64,000 nucleotides of DNA from an uncultured Desulfobacter sp. (GCF_963666145.1 NZ_OY762614.1:5136501-5200500); one strand, 5' to 3'; shown: positions 8,048 through 16,428, numbered from the stretch's first letter. The notes: a model not told the origin generated them from the sequence alone. Program-made: numbers and translations.

Positions 8048-8670
8048 ATCAATTAATACAAACAATCTCCAGTGATATAGATTGGAGAACCGCTGAAATT
8101 TCAAATTTTAAAATAATTCCAGTGAAGTACAATTTTAGTGAACAACATTTGAATTCATTTATAATGTATACAGTTCCATCAATGTACTCCCTGTGGGAGG
8201 GTTTTGTTAAAAATACATTTGAAGTACTCACGCGTTATTTAAACACTCTTGGTTTAAATCATGATTCCATTCACATAAATTTGTTAACTCATACTATAGA
8301 AAACCAATTAAAAATAGGAAACGAGCGGCATCACTTTGATAAAAAAAAGAAATTTATAATTGGATTAAAAAAAAATTTTGATGCTCCTCTAAAGGTTGAA
8401 CAGGGAATACCAACCGAATCAAATATCAATTTTAAAGTCACAAATAAAATTCTTGAGAGATTTAACATTCAACCCCTGAATGATGCATATAATGCTCCGT
8501 TGGACAGGTTTTTATTATTCAGGAATAAAATATCACATGGAGAAAATTCTATAGTTGTGACTCGGAAGGATATAAATGAATTTGCATTACTGATCCAATC
8601 ATTAATGCATGAAATAGCAATTAAAATAGAAGACTATCTTAATAGTGAGTCATATAGAGAGGTTTCTTGA
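8044..8670 (+). CDS. HEPN-family protein (MAE_28990/MAE_18760-like), putative RNase effector
   Basis: 208 residues, all-helical. The HEPN ribonuclease motif R-x4-H is present as RNKISH (Arg160, His165) just after a conserved acidic/aromatic helix, with a matching N-terminal helix around FIMYTVPSMYSLWEGFVKN. This layout is that of the MAE_28990/MAE_18760 HEPN family often found beside DUF262 genes. HEPN proteins of this type are metal-independent RNases that act in toxin-antitoxin and abortive-infection systems. It is the second gene of the pair and ends about 110 bases before the convergent phage gene. RNase activity is inferred from the motif. Confidence 0.78.
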   Translation: MNQLIQTISSDIDWRTAEISNFKIIPVKYNFSEQHLNSFIMYTVPSMYSLWEGFVKNTFEVLTRYLNTLGLNHDSIHINLLTHTIENQLKIGNERHHFDKKKKFIIGLKKNFDAPLKVEQGIPTESNINFKVTNKILERFNIQPLNDAYNAPLDRFLLFRNKISHGENSIVVTRKDINEFALLIQSLMHEIAIKIEDYLNSESYREVS

Positions 8671-8779
8671 TAATTTAAAATCTATATATACTTGCGGTGC
8701 CCAATTGATACTAAAAAACATGTACAATAATTTGGTCATAACCGTTTATTAATTGTATGATTGAATTCTTTTTCTGAAA

Positions 8780-9055
8780 TTATCCGACCACCTGATATTG
8801 TGTCTGCCTGGAAACAACACCAGTAAATTTTATATCTTTTTGGTAACAAACTTCAGACCCATCGTTGAAGGATACGTGGTCCACGTATTTAGCATGAACG
8901 GAACAATGAATTTTACCGTCTATAAAAACGAGATACCTGGGTCCGAATACATCCATGGTCATCACTACCTTTCCGCAGTTCCTTCCGACACCCCAGCCCG
9001 GATGGCCACTTGGCAGAATGTCTTTGACTGTTTCATCTGCAACGGTTAAATGCAT
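8780..9055 (-). CDS. Hypothetical phage protein
   Basis: 91 residues, not recognised. It has several beta-like stretches (KVVMTMDVFGPRYLVFIDGKI) and three scattered cysteines, and no membrane segment. It lies directly after the Mor-type activator and before the cargo island, where Mu-like phages carry small variable genes. The ribosome site before the ATG is weak, so the start is unsure, and the gene itself is only moderately supported. Confidence 0.5.
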   Translation of the reverse strand: MHLTVADETVKDILPSGHPGWGVGRNCGKVVMTMDVFGPRYLVFIDGKIHCSVHAKYVDHVSFNDGSEVCYQKDIKFTGVVSRQTQYQVVG

Positions 9056-9094
9056 ATTATTATTCCGCTTCTATTGTGTCAGGTACAAGGACCA

Positions 9095-9124
9095 GGGCAG
9101 GCACAGGGGCCTGCCCCTACGGGG
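9095..9124. repeat. REP-like GC hairpin
   Basis: GGGCAGGC (9095-9102) pairs with GCCTGCCC (9109-9116), followed by CCCCTACGGGG (9114-9124). Short elements of the type GGGCAGGC-n-GCCTGCCCCTACGGG are scattered in many bacterial chromosomes. Here one lies inside the prophage between the Mor gene and the hypothetical gene, and it may end late-activator transcription. Confidence 0.55.
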
Positions 9125-9436
9125 TCAAAACAACTCGTTTTGTGTTTCCCGGATCGGCAGCCTCCGCCGACGCTCCCCATTGACGATTTGCCGTGTCCGG
9201 GACTCGCTTAGGCCGTATTTCACCGCCACCCGCTTATAGTTCCCGTTTTCCTGAAAATCGTCGTACATCCGCCGGTGTTTCTGCTGCCGGGTCAAAGTCT
9301 CAAGCTTTGGGACATACAGCTGGCACCCGGCAAACCCGTTCACCAGGGCCAATGCCGCAGGCATGCCGATCAGCCGGGCCACCGCCCGGAACTCCTCGGG
9401 CAGATCGTCCATCTGTATGTCGTTGATGTCAATCAT
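9125..9436 (-). CDS. mor: Mor-type late transcription activator
   Basis: 103 residues. The C-terminal half carries the Mor/C family DNA-binding region: TLTRQQKHRRMYDDFQENGN, then YKRVAVKYGLSESRTRQIVN as the helix-turn-helix, then a basic tail. Mor switches on middle and late genes of Mu-like phages by recruiting RNA polymerase. Its place, after the early row and before the lysis genes, is exactly as in Mu. The start ATG overlaps the upstream stop (TTATGATT), so it belongs to the early operon. Confidence 0.88.
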   Translation of the reverse strand: MIDINDIQMDDLPEEFRAVARLIGMPAALALVNGFAGCQLYVPKLETLTRQQKHRRMYDDFQENGNYKRVAVKYGLSESRTRQIVNGERRRRLPIRETQNELF

Positions 9437-9633
9437 AAATCCGTTTCAAACTGCACTTCGCCGGTATTGGGGTCATACAACTGGATATCCTTGATCTGAA
9501 CCCCAGTGATCTCCACAAACTCCCGGATCATGGACTGGATATCCGTCTCCAGCCGGTTCAGCCGGAGGATCTTGTCATGCCATTTCGCCACTGCCAGATC
9601 CTTGGCCTGTTCAACGATTCGTTTTTTATCCAT
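9433..9633 (-). CDS. Small hypothetical early phage protein
   Basis: 66 residues, beginning MDKKRIVEQAKDLAV, with AGAGGAG five bases before the ATG. A longer in-frame reading to 9861 is rejected because it would run deep into the DUF3164 gene. It is charged and helical, with no recognised domain. It ends overlapping mor by four bases, which suggests translational coupling. Confidence 0.7.
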   Translation of the reverse strand: MDKKRIVEQAKDLAVAKWHDKILRLNRLETDIQSMIREFVEITGVQIKDIQLYDPNTGEVQFETDL

Positions 9634-9643
9634 GTCGTCTCCT

Positions 9644-10249
9644 CTACAAAGCCGCAAAATCAAGGCTGACAGGCGACCATCTATCTTCCTTGCCAACCCG
9701 CTCATACACCCGCATATAGCTCTTGGAGCCCACCACCTGTAGACTGTCGGAAATCGCATCCATGGCCTTTTTCCACTCCGGGTCGTTGATCTCCAGCCGC
9801 CGCAGGGAAAGAATCCGCCGCAGATTGAACTTGCCCTCATGATCCACGGCAAAGGCGTCATTGATGATCGTCTTCACCTCGCTGCGGCTCCCCTCTGTCC
9901 AGGATGTAAGCAGCTTGTCAATGATGGCCTTGGCCGCATTCAGCCGTTCGTCAGGCACCACATACTCGGCGATCTGCACCTGGACCTTATACCTGCCATC
10001 GAAGGTCAGCAGATTCAGATTCCCTTTCCGGCCCCCCAGCTTGACCCCGTACTCATTGGCCGACATCTCCACAAACGCCGCGATCTCTGACATGGCCATA
10101 TCCTTGAATTTCGCCATATCCGCCTGCACGGCCCTGGCATTGTCAAAAATATACCGCACCAGATCATCCCGGGTCTTGTCGATCTCCTTTACATTGTCCA
10201 CATGCACCAGGCGGCCCTGGGGGTCTTCCATGTAATCGTTCAAGTTCAT
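9644..10249 (-). CDS. DUF3164 family phage protein
   Basis: 201 residues, with GGGAGGA four bases before the start ATG. The order of features matches DUF3164 of Mu-like phages: an N-terminal MEDPQGRLVHVDNVKEID, a long helical middle, then LGGRKGNLNLLTFDG and VQVQIAEYVVPDERL. The function is not known, but the gene is a standard member of the early row between transposition and Mor genes. No catalytic motif is visible. Confidence 0.85.
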   Translation of the reverse strand: MNLNDYMEDPQGRLVHVDNVKEIDKTRDDLVRYIFDNARAVQADMAKFKDMAMSEIAAFVEMSANEYGVKLGGRKGNLNLLTFDGRYKVQVQIAEYVVPDERLNAAKAIIDKLLTSWTEGSRSEVKTIINDAFAVDHEGKFNLRRILSLRRLEINDPEWKKAMDAISDSLQVVGSKSYMRVYERVGKEDRWSPVSLDFAAL

Positions 10250-10260
10250 AATATCCTCCC

Positions 10261-10674
10261 TTATGCCGGCATCCGGTTAAAATAATCGTTTATGATAAAC
10301 AGGATATGTTGTTCCAAAGGCCGGAAATCATCCTTTGCATCCTCTGCAAGTTTATTGTACATCTCTGCATACTCGGTAAAATCCAGGGAAATAATCTCAA
10401 CCCGGCCGGCCTGGGATTTTTTAATATCCGTTGCTTTCTGTTTTGCCCGCTGGCACTTCCGGCACCAGGAAGACAACTTGCTGGTACTGCTCCCATCTTT
10501 GTAAAAATATTCCTCATTAGCCGGGAGGTATTCCTCGCATGCCGGGCACCACTTCTGTTTGCCCTCATCGGTCTCAATGATGAGTTCCTGTTTTTGAGCC
10601 ATGTTATTCCCCTTCTCCTCACGGATTTCCTTGATGATCTGTAAAAATTGTTCGCCTTTATCGTGCGTGCACAT
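10261..10674 (-). CDS. Zinc-ribbon early phage protein
   Basis: 137 residues from the ATG at 10674 (GGAGGG eight bases before). A second good start lies at 10602 (MAQKQELI, with GGAGAAGGGG before it), which would give 113 residues. Two CxxC pairs, WCPACEEYLP and WCRKCQRA, about 27 residues apart, form a zinc ribbon. The C-terminal third is acidic and helical. It overlaps the upstream gene by 17 bases if the first start is used. Function is unknown. Confidence 0.65.
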   Translation of the reverse strand: MCTHDKGEQFLQIIKEIREEKGNNMAQKQELIIETDEGKQKWCPACEEYLPANEEYFYKDGSSTSKLSSWCRKCQRAKQKATDIKKSQAGRVEIISLDFTEYAEMYNKLAEDAKDDFRPLEQHILFIINDYFNRMPA

Positions 10675-10957
10675 GATTAAATCCCTCCATGACATCTCCG
10701 ATCTGACGCCGTCCGCCCATGTCTTCGCTGTAGACGGACACCGCCGTATCCTTGTAGTTATCCACCGTAATAATCACATGCAGTTCTGGGTGCCAGTAGA
10801 TGGACAGGGTCTTAATCCATGCACTCCGGCCGTAAATCTGTCGGCCTTTCTGTATCCGCACCGACTGCCGCAGTATCCGGCGCAGTTTAGCCACACTAGG
10901 CACCCGGCCCACGCGATCCTGCCAGTTATCTACAAAATGCTTGGACAGTTTAAGCAT
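10658..10957 (-). CDS. Hypothetical early phage protein
   Basis: 99 residues. A helical N-terminus (LSKHFVDNWQDRVGRVPSV) precedes a beta-rich region with IYWHPELHVIITVDN and TAVSVYSED. The compact shape recalls small RelE/BrnT-like folds, but no family is recognised with confidence. It overlaps gemA by 8 bases and the zinc-ribbon gene on its other side, so it belongs to the early operon. Confidence 0.6.
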   Translation of the reverse strand: MLKLSKHFVDNWQDRVGRVPSVAKLRRILRQSVRIQKGRQIYGRSAWIKTLSIYWHPELHVIITVDNYKDTAVSVYSEDMGGRRQIGDVMEGFNHVHAR

Positions 10958-11372
10958 GGGCGCATCCTTTCTTTCGCCGCCGGTTTTGATGATAAATCAT
11001 CATCTTGAGCACCTTGTGCAGGTCCTCGGCCTCAAGCCATTGCACGGCATCCACCCCGAACCGCTTCTGGGCAATGCTGTCCACATACGTCCAGGGCAGA
11101 TCCATATCGACCAAAATCGCCTCAAGCTTGGCCATGACATCCCGCTTGCCAATGGGCAGCCCATCGGCCTTCCTGGCCCGTTTGCGCGGTTTGGATGTGG
11201 TGCGGAACCCCAACGCCTCAAATCTGGCCATCACCTTGTCAAACGTGACGTTCGTCAACTCTGTGGACGATGTGACACCCACGCTGCCCAGCAGATCCCG
11301 GTACTCATGATCGGTCATGCCGGTCTGGGCCTTGGCAATGTGGATCACCGCCTTTTTAGCCTTGCTGATCAT
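10950..11372 (-). CDS. gemA: GemA (Mu gp16-like) protein
   Basis: 140 residues. The N-terminal half carries the GemA signature: IHIAKAQTGMTDHEYRDLLGS, then TNVTFDKVMARFEALGF. The rest holds a basic linker, a GLPIGKRDVMAKLEAILVD segment and a tail WLEAEDLHKVLKMMIY. In Mu, GemA is an early protein that affects host gene expression and supercoiling. The gene overlaps its upstream neighbour by 17 bases. Confidence 0.85.
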   Translation of the reverse strand: MISKAKKAVIHIAKAQTGMTDHEYRDLLGSVGVTSSTELTNVTFDKVMARFEALGFRTTSKPRKRARKADGLPIGKRDVMAKLEAILVDMDLPWTYVDSIAQKRFGVDAVQWLEAEDLHKVLKMMIYHQNRRRKKGCAHA

Positions 11373-11661
11373 CGCGCCGCCTCCATTTTATGGTAAGCTT
11401 CTCTTCAATACGTGCATGGAACGTCTGCTGGACCTTGAGCATATCCATCAGCTCCCCCACCGTCAGATCCCGCACCTGCCGCCCGGAATTCTGCACCCGG
11501 GCCGTCAAACCTTCCTGAGCCCAGTATTTTAAGTTGACGATGCCGCCGATCTCAACCGACGCAAACAAAAGGTCCTTTTGCATATCACGCAGAGCCAACC
11601 GCCTCACATCGTCCTGGTCTTTGAGCGAATCATCCCACGGTGCCCACCTGCTTTTACTCAT
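11356..11661 (-). CDS. Hypothetical early phage protein
   Basis: 101 residues, not recognised. The composition is charged and helical (LKDQDDVRRLALRDMQKD), with an LTVGELMDMLKVQQ segment and a very basic end (KWRRRD). The ATG overlaps the stop of the previous gene as ATGA. It lies upstream of gemA in the early row, where small genes of unknown role are normal. Confidence 0.6.
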   Translation of the reverse strand: MSKSRWAPWDDSLKDQDDVRRLALRDMQKDLLFASVEIGGIVNLKYWAQEGLTARVQNSGRQVRDLTVGELMDMLKVQQTFHARIEEKLTIKWRRRDDQQG

Positions 11662-11876
11662 GATCTCATCCTCCCAAGCTTCATGATTCCCTTGCCGCCG
11701 AAATTCCAGTTATCCGCAGGCACCACCGAAATGGACCCGCATTTGGGGCACGGATCACTAGCCCGCCTGGCATCCCACAAATGCCCGCAATCGGTCTCAA
11801 GACAGATCATGGTCACCATATACTTGGATCTCTGTTTCGTAGGTTTAAACCATCCGGTTGAATTTCTTTGTGTCAT
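11658..11876 (-). CDS. Small zinc-ribbon phage protein
   Basis: 72 residues from an ATG at 11876 with AGGGAG six bases upstream. One CLETDC and one CPKC pair could bind a single zinc ion. The rest is basic, with a glycine-rich tail. No enzymatic domain is visible; a nucleic-acid-binding or adaptor role is possible but unproven. It overlaps the next gene by 4 bases. Confidence 0.6.
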   Translation of the reverse strand: MTQRNSTGWFKPTKQRSKYMVTMICLETDCGHLWDARRASDPCPKCGSISVVPADNWNFGGKGIMKLGRMRS

Positions 11877-11995
11877 TTCAGCTCCCTTTCTTGACAAGGG
11901 CGGCCGGTATGGCTACCCTTGAATTGTATTGCAACCTCTCACAGTTGCCATTAAGGCCTGGATCACGATGCGCTAACATCGCCAGGCCGTTTCAT

Positions 11996-12601
11996 TTATA
12001 CGTCCAAACTCTCTTCCAAATGCTTCATAATGTTTTTACAAAGAACGATGCCCTGATTAGCTGCTTTTTCATCCACCTGGGTCACGCCAGAACAGACCAG
12101 GCGGTTGAGCTCCACCACATCCATGATCACAGGTGCCGGTTTAAATTCTTTTTGCTTAGGGGCACGGGCTTTGGATCTCCCCTTGACGGTAAGGCGGTAG
12201 AGTTTTGCCGTGCCGCCGTCCATGGTCCGTTTCCGTCCCTGCTGCCTGACATAGCCGTCGGCCACATAACGGCGGACAAATTTATACACATGGGCGGTGG
12301 AGCTCTCGACCAATTTGGCAAGATCTGCTGCCGTGAATGTCCGTTTGGCCCTCATAGCGCGCCACAGCTTTTCTTCAAGCGTGACCATGCGGTTGTCTTC
12401 ATGCACGGTGCAAAACTGGTATTGTCCCATGGACAGCCGGGTCAGATGCCCGATCCCCAGGAGATTACTGATGGCGGAATCTGCCTGCTTGGGGGTGATC
12501 CCAAGGGCTGTAACCGCCTCCTTGCGTTTGAAACAGCCCTTGGCCGCCGCAAAATTGCGAAGCGCTTCTGTCGTACTGATTTCTAACTGCTTGGCAACCA
12601 T
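11996..12601 (-). CDS. Winged-helix early phage protein
   Basis: 201 residues, starting MVAKQLEISTTEAL with a near-perfect AAGGAGG site. Two winged-helix-like regions are visible: residues 20-60 (KGCFKRKEAVTALGITPKQ) and about 75-130 (LEEKLWRAMRAKRTFTAADL, then VYKFVRRYVADGYVRQQG with a basic wing). The C-terminal 50 residues are helical. It is directly downstream of the transposition ATPase B, the position of early accessory genes such as kil or gam in Mu, but it resembles neither. Confidence 0.65.
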   Translation of the reverse strand: MVAKQLEISTTEALRNFAAAKGCFKRKEAVTALGITPKQADSAISNLLGIGHLTRLSMGQYQFCTVHEDNRMVTLEEKLWRAMRAKRTFTAADLAKLVESSTAHVYKFVRRYVADGYVRQQGRKRTMDGGTAKLYRLTVKGRSKARAPKQKEFKPAPVIMDVVELNRLVCSGVTQVDEKAANQGIVLCKNIMKHLEESLDV

Positions 12602-13315
12602 TTACGCCTCCTTGTATGGTGTGGGCTGTGTCAGGCGTTTGCCGAGCTGCTGCACCATTTCCGGCTCAATGACACCCTTGTCATTGGCCTGGGCGATCCG
12701 TTCCAGATCCCGCATGTCATGGTAAAGGGGCCGAAAATCCCCGCCGCACCGTTTGAGCATCAGGCCTGCCGCATCCGGCGCAACCTTCAGATCACAGGCA
12801 CGTTTACCCAGGATCATGATGTCCTCCAGGGTCACCGGCCCGAACTCCACCGTCTTGGTAATCCGGCTCATCAGCCGCTTCCGTGAATTCATTTTCCCGT
12901 ACAGGCTGGGCTCTCCCACAAACACAATGGGATTGCCGGTCATGTCGTGGATGTCCCTTAAATGTTCAATGCAGTCCAAAGAGAGTTTGTCCGCCTCATC
13001 AATCATCAGGGTCCGGGTCTGGGCATCCAGTTCTTCCACGATGATCCGCTTGCCGTGGACGATGCGGCCCGGGCTCATGCCGTTGATCTCACGGACCAGC
13101 TCGCTGATAAGGGCGGCAGGGGTCATCCCGTTCTGGACATAAAAGTAAAGGGCATCCGTATCCGTGGCGTACTTTTCAATGCAGGAGGTTTTGCCCCTGC
13201 CGGACAGTCCCCACACCATCATCATGCCGGGATGGCCTTTAACCGTATCCTCCAGGATCGATACCGCTTCCCGGAACGCCGTGACCCGGCTTGTGACAAT
13301 AAATTCGTCTCTCAT
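12602..13315 (-). CDS. MuB-like AAA+ transposition ATPase
   Basis: 237 residues. Walker A is GLSGRGKTS (near 37-45) and Walker B is TLMIDEADK (near 103-111), followed by a sensor region GNPIVFVGEP. In Mu, B polymerises on target DNA, brings it to the A-protein complex and gives target immunity. This protein is shorter than Mu B (312 residues) and lacks an obvious N-terminal helix-turn-helix, as in the B proteins of BcepMu-type phages. It lies 18 bases downstream of the transposase gene. Confidence 0.88.
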   Translation of the reverse strand: MRDEFIVTSRVTAFREAVSILEDTVKGHPGMMMVWGLSGRGKTSCIEKYATDTDALYFYVQNGMTPAALISELVREINGMSPGRIVHGKRIIVEELDAQTRTLMIDEADKLSLDCIEHLRDIHDMTGNPIVFVGEPSLYGKMNSRKRLMSRITKTVEFGPVTLEDIMILGKRACDLKVAPDAAGLMLKRCGGDFRPLYHDMRDLERIAQANDKGVIEPEMVQQLGKRLTQPTPYKEA

Positions 13316-13333
13316 CTGCTTTTGGGCTCCTTT

Positions 13334-15472
13334 TTAGCTGTAAAGTTCTTGTAGATCTTCAAACCGCTGCCGGTACTGCTCAAACTCCGGCAGGCCTTCA
13401 AACTTCGTCATAAAATCAGCATCTGCCTGATCCACCTGCCTGCCGTGCTCATGGACATAGCGAAAACACCATTCATAATGCTCAAAATCAGAGGCCCAGT
13501 ATTGGGGCCTGGGGATCTTTGGCAATTCCGCCATTTCCGCCTCGGCCCGGTCCACAAGCTGTTCCAGGCGTTTGACCTCTGCGTCCGGTATACTGGCCGG
13601 GGCGGGCGTTGGCGATTTTTTGTTTTTCTCCCGTGGCAGCACCGGCGTTTTCTCCTTTGGCAACGACACATCAATGGCGTCAAGGTACGCGTTCCCCATC
13701 TCCCCGCTGAGCCCGGCCAGGGCCGTAAGCTGCGCCTTGGCATTCTTAACCGCCCGGCGCTGGCGCTTGATCTCGCCTTCCACCTGCTCAATAGCCACCT
13801 TGTCCCCAAACAGGTTGGCAATGGGATGACATGCCTGCACGGGATACGCCTCACCCATGTAAATTCCGTCATCGGTCCAGCACCAGATCCGGCTCAGATC
13901 CGCCGTATCCACCTGGGCCTTTGCTTTAAAATTTTTCTCCAGGTTGTCAAAGGCATCCGATTCATAATCAATTCCCCACAGCGTGACCCGGCCGCGCCGA
14001 ATCTTGATATCCACAGGAATCAGGAAATCGAGATGAAGCTGGGACGGGTCAAGGCCGGGTCCACGACCGGCTTCAAGCCGATCCATAGGGGAAAACTTCA
14101 GGTCCGTGTGCTGCTGTGCTGCATACCAGTGTATATACTGATCAACAATCACAGCCGCTTCACGGATGGTGGGGACCCATCCTCCGGTCTGGAGCTGGTG
14201 GATTTTCTGGTGATACTTTTCGTTGCGATGCAGCCGGGCGGGCTTCGTCTGGATGGAATCCCCGGTGAACGATGACAGCTGGGATTCCAGCTGCTCCTGG
14301 AAGGTCAAAAAGAACCTCTCCACCACCTTGGCCCGGCCGTTGTAGGGTTTTGCATGGAAAACCGCCGTGCCCACCCGGGCATACAGGCCGTTCATCTCTT
14401 CAAAATCCAGATCCAGGCCTGCGCCTTTAAATAGTTTGGCCTTAAACGCTTTGCCGTTGTCCAGGTACACACTGTCCGGATACCGCCCCAGGGCCATACA
14501 TGCATTGCGGAATGCGGCCATGATCACCCATTTATTCTCAGTGGGCGCAATCTGCCACCCCAGGGGATACCTGGATTTCCAGTCAAAAAACACGATCAGG
14601 GTCATCCGGCAGGGCTGACCGGTCCTGGGGTGTTGGATCTGGAAGTTCAAGGTCTTGCCGTCCGCCACCAGGCACTGGCCCACCTCAAGCAGCTCCGGGT
14701 CCCGGGTGATGTATCTGGCAAATTTGTCCTTGTATGCCTTCTCCCCCTCCCGGGCCAGACAGACCACCCCGGCGTTATACTTTTCATAATCCTTGAGCCA
14801 CCGCCGGAACGTGCTCTCTCCCGGCTTTTCATCCAGCCCCGCCTTCTCCAGGGCATGCCACGCACCACGAATGGACATGATCACGCTGGGCCGCTCCTGG
14901 CGCAGATAACACCGCAGGAAAAACGCCTTGGCAGCCTCAGAAAGCTGCCGCCCCTTGTACCGGGTTGTCCCGTGTTTTTTCCAACCGCCCCGGCCGTCGC
15001 ACAGGCAAAGGTAATTGTCGTCGTGCTTGGCAAGCTTTTTGTCCAGCGCCTCAAGGGTCTTAAGCCGGATTTCGCCGACGGTCTTAAACACCTGGGGCAT
15101 CAGTACCCCGGCATTGTAAGCCAGCAGGAAATCATCAGCGGCCCGGCCCTTTTGCCCCCATCCGGCCCGCTCCTTGGCCACCCGGAAGGCATGCACCAGG
15201 TTGTACTTGGCCAGACCGACCTGTTTGGACCGCCTGGGCACCGCCTTGTCATGAACGGGCAGGGTCAGACCCGAACGGCCCGGCCCCCGATGCGCAACCA
15301 GGGCCTGTTTGACGTCCACAGGCAGCATATCCGCAAAGTAAAACCGTTCCCGGCCCCCCTGTTTTTTCTGCTGCTTCACGGGCCAGTCATGCTTAACCGC
15401 CCGGAGCTGCACCGCCTTGGTGGTGATGCCCATGGCGTCTGATATTTGGGATTCTGCGACCAGTGCATTCAT
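13334..15472 (-). CDS. MuA-like DDE transposase
   Basis: 712 residues. An N-terminal winged DNA-binding domain covers residues 5-60 (ITTKAVQLRAVKHDWPVKQQ). The rve/DDE core begins near 265 with VADGKTLNFQI (first Asp), has YLDNGKAFKAK near 340 (second Asp), and ends with the catalytic Glu in the RAKVVERFF region near 382. A C-terminal beta-barrel and basic domain follow, with Pro-rich linkers. It would bind the prophage ends and catalyse strand transfer for integration and replicative transposition. Full length compared with Mu A (663). It overlaps nothing and sits next to the ParB-like gene, 5 bases away. Confidence 0.92.
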   Translation of the reverse strand: MNALVAESQISDAMGITTKAVQLRAVKHDWPVKQQKKQGGRERFYFADMLPVDVKQALVAHRGPGRSGLTLPVHDKAVPRRSKQVGLAKYNLVHAFRVAKERAGWGQKGRAADDFLLAYNAGVLMPQVFKTVGEIRLKTLEALDKKLAKHDDNYLCLCDGRGGWKKHGTTRYKGRQLSEAAKAFFLRCYLRQERPSVIMSIRGAWHALEKAGLDEKPGESTFRRWLKDYEKYNAGVVCLAREGEKAYKDKFARYITRDPELLEVGQCLVADGKTLNFQIQHPRTGQPCRMTLIVFFDWKSRYPLGWQIAPTENKWVIMAAFRNACMALGRYPDSVYLDNGKAFKAKLFKGAGLDLDFEEMNGLYARVGTAVFHAKPYNGRAKVVERFFLTFQEQLESQLSSFTGDSIQTKPARLHRNEKYHQKIHQLQTGGWVPTIREAAVIVDQYIHWYAAQQHTDLKFSPMDRLEAGRGPGLDPSQLHLDFLIPVDIKIRRGRVTLWGIDYESDAFDNLEKNFKAKAQVDTADLSRIWCWTDDGIYMGEAYPVQACHPIANLFGDKVAIEQVEGEIKRQRRAVKNAKAQLTALAGLSGEMGNAYLDAIDVSLPKEKTPVLPREKNKKSPTPAPASIPDAEVKRLEQLVDRAEAEMAELPKIPRPQYWASDFEHYEWCFRYVHEHGRQVDQADADFMTKFEGLPEFEQYRQRFEDLQELYS

Positions 15473-15477
15473 AATGG

Positions 15478-16206
15478 CTAATCCTCCGTCTCAACCATCT
15501 TGACCAGGTTCTTCAGCCACTTGACCACTTCCTTTTTGGACGAATTTTTCCAGCCGTTGTCCTGCTCTTCGGAAATGATGTCCACCATCACCTGCCACTG
15601 GGTCTTAAAGATCTTGCTCACAAGCGCTGTAATCTCAAGCTCCCGCTGGGCCTCCTTAATTTTACGCTTCTGGGTATCGCCCTTGATTTCCTTAGCCGCC
15701 TTGCCGACTAGGGAGGCGGTCAGCTTTTTGCCTTCATTTAACCGTTTCAACACAATCGACCAGGCTTTGATCTGGTCGTCCGGGGAAAGGCTGGTCAGTT
15801 TACGGGCCTGGGCTTCGTTTATGGGCAGGATAAATTCATGTGGCTCAAGGGTGTCTGGATCAAGATTCATGACATCGCATAAATTTTCGTCTTCTTTTTC
15901 AGCGGACAAAAGTTCCACAATTGTGGAACTTTTGTCCTCAAGAAGTTTAACCGCTCTATATCCGTCCATCTGCTGATAAGCGCGGCTTTGTCCAAGATCC
16001 CACACTTCACGGCAATACCGCTTGAACTCCTTATGGGTTTCCCGGTAAAGCATGGCGTCATGGATTTCGGCCAGGGCCTTACCCACCTCAAGAAACGTCC
16101 CCAACCCCTTGCGAATAACAGTTTCGCACTCAGCCAGGCGGTCCCGTTCAGGATCTGTCAAAGGCCGGATGCCGGCCGCTTCCAATTCTGATGTAGTCTG
16201 TGCCAT
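15478..16206 (-). CDS. ParB-like / DUF3102-like early phage protein
   Basis: 242 residues from the ATG at 16206 (GGAGG five bases before it); an ATG four codons earlier lies inside that ribosome site. The middle part, FLEVGKALAEIHDAMLYR and then KEFKRYCREVWDLGQSRAYQQ, is the helical segment found in DUF3102-like phage and plasmid proteins. A lysine-rich C-terminal helix pair follows. No ParB CTPase motif is seen, so partition is not implied. It stands just upstream of the transposase, where Mu has ner. A long palindrome lies inside the gene and encodes part of DKSSTIVELLS. Confidence 0.65.
   Translation of the reverse strand: MAQTTSELEAAGIRPLTDPERDRLAECETVIRKGLGTFLEVGKALAEIHDAMLYRETHKEFKRYCREVWDLGQSRAYQQMDGYRAVKLLEDKSSTIVELLSAEKEDENLCDVMNLDPDTLEPHEFILPINEAQARKLTSLSPDDQIKAWSIVLKRLNEGKKLTASLVGKAAKEIKGDTQKRKIKEAQRELEITALVSKIFKTQWQVMVDIISEEQDNGWKNSSKKEVVKWLKNLVKMVETED
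15904..15937. repeat. 34-bp perfect palindrome inside the ParB-like gene
   Basis: The half-site GGACAAAAGTTCCACAA is followed at once by its exact reverse complement, giving 17-base arms with no loop. It is coding on the minus strand (part of the segment DKSSTIVELLS). Such length and perfection are rarely met by chance in coding DNA. It may be a dimer binding site for a phage regulator or a recombination or partition-type site. Confidence 0.9.
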
Positions 16207-16221
16207 TCTCTCCTCCATTCC

Positions 16222-16428
16222 TTAAACAGCCACCCGGCCGTTCTTAAAATTTTTTTTGGGGCATCCCTTATTGATGAAGTATTCCGCCAGTCCTTTTGAC
16301 GTTCTATCGCCACGGATAAAATGGCTGACAACCATGTCGGAACACCCATATCCCTTGGCGATGTCACGCTGTTTTAAAGCCTGTTTCATCATCCAGATTT
16401 TGACATCAAGTCCCTTGATATCCTTCAT
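16222..16428 (-). CDS. Small helix-turn-helix early protein (BcepMu gp16-like)
   Basis: 68 residues. Residues 12-45 have a helix-turn-helix shape: WMMKQALKQRDIAKGYGCSDMVVSHFIRGDRTSKG. The tail AEYFINKGCPKKNF is as in the small BcepMu gp16-type regulators. It overlaps the previous early gene by four bases. It may bind the phage operator region together with the repressor, as Ner does in Mu, by inference from position. Confidence 0.7.
   Translation of the reverse strand: MKDIKGLDVKIWMMKQALKQRDIAKGYGCSDMVVSHFIRGDRTSKGLAEYFINKGCPKKNFKNGRVAV

Noticed and set aside
15478..16206. Calling the early protein a plasmid partition ParB
   Set aside because: No ParB CTP-binding motif or partner ParA; only the helical middle resembles ParB-like phage proteins.
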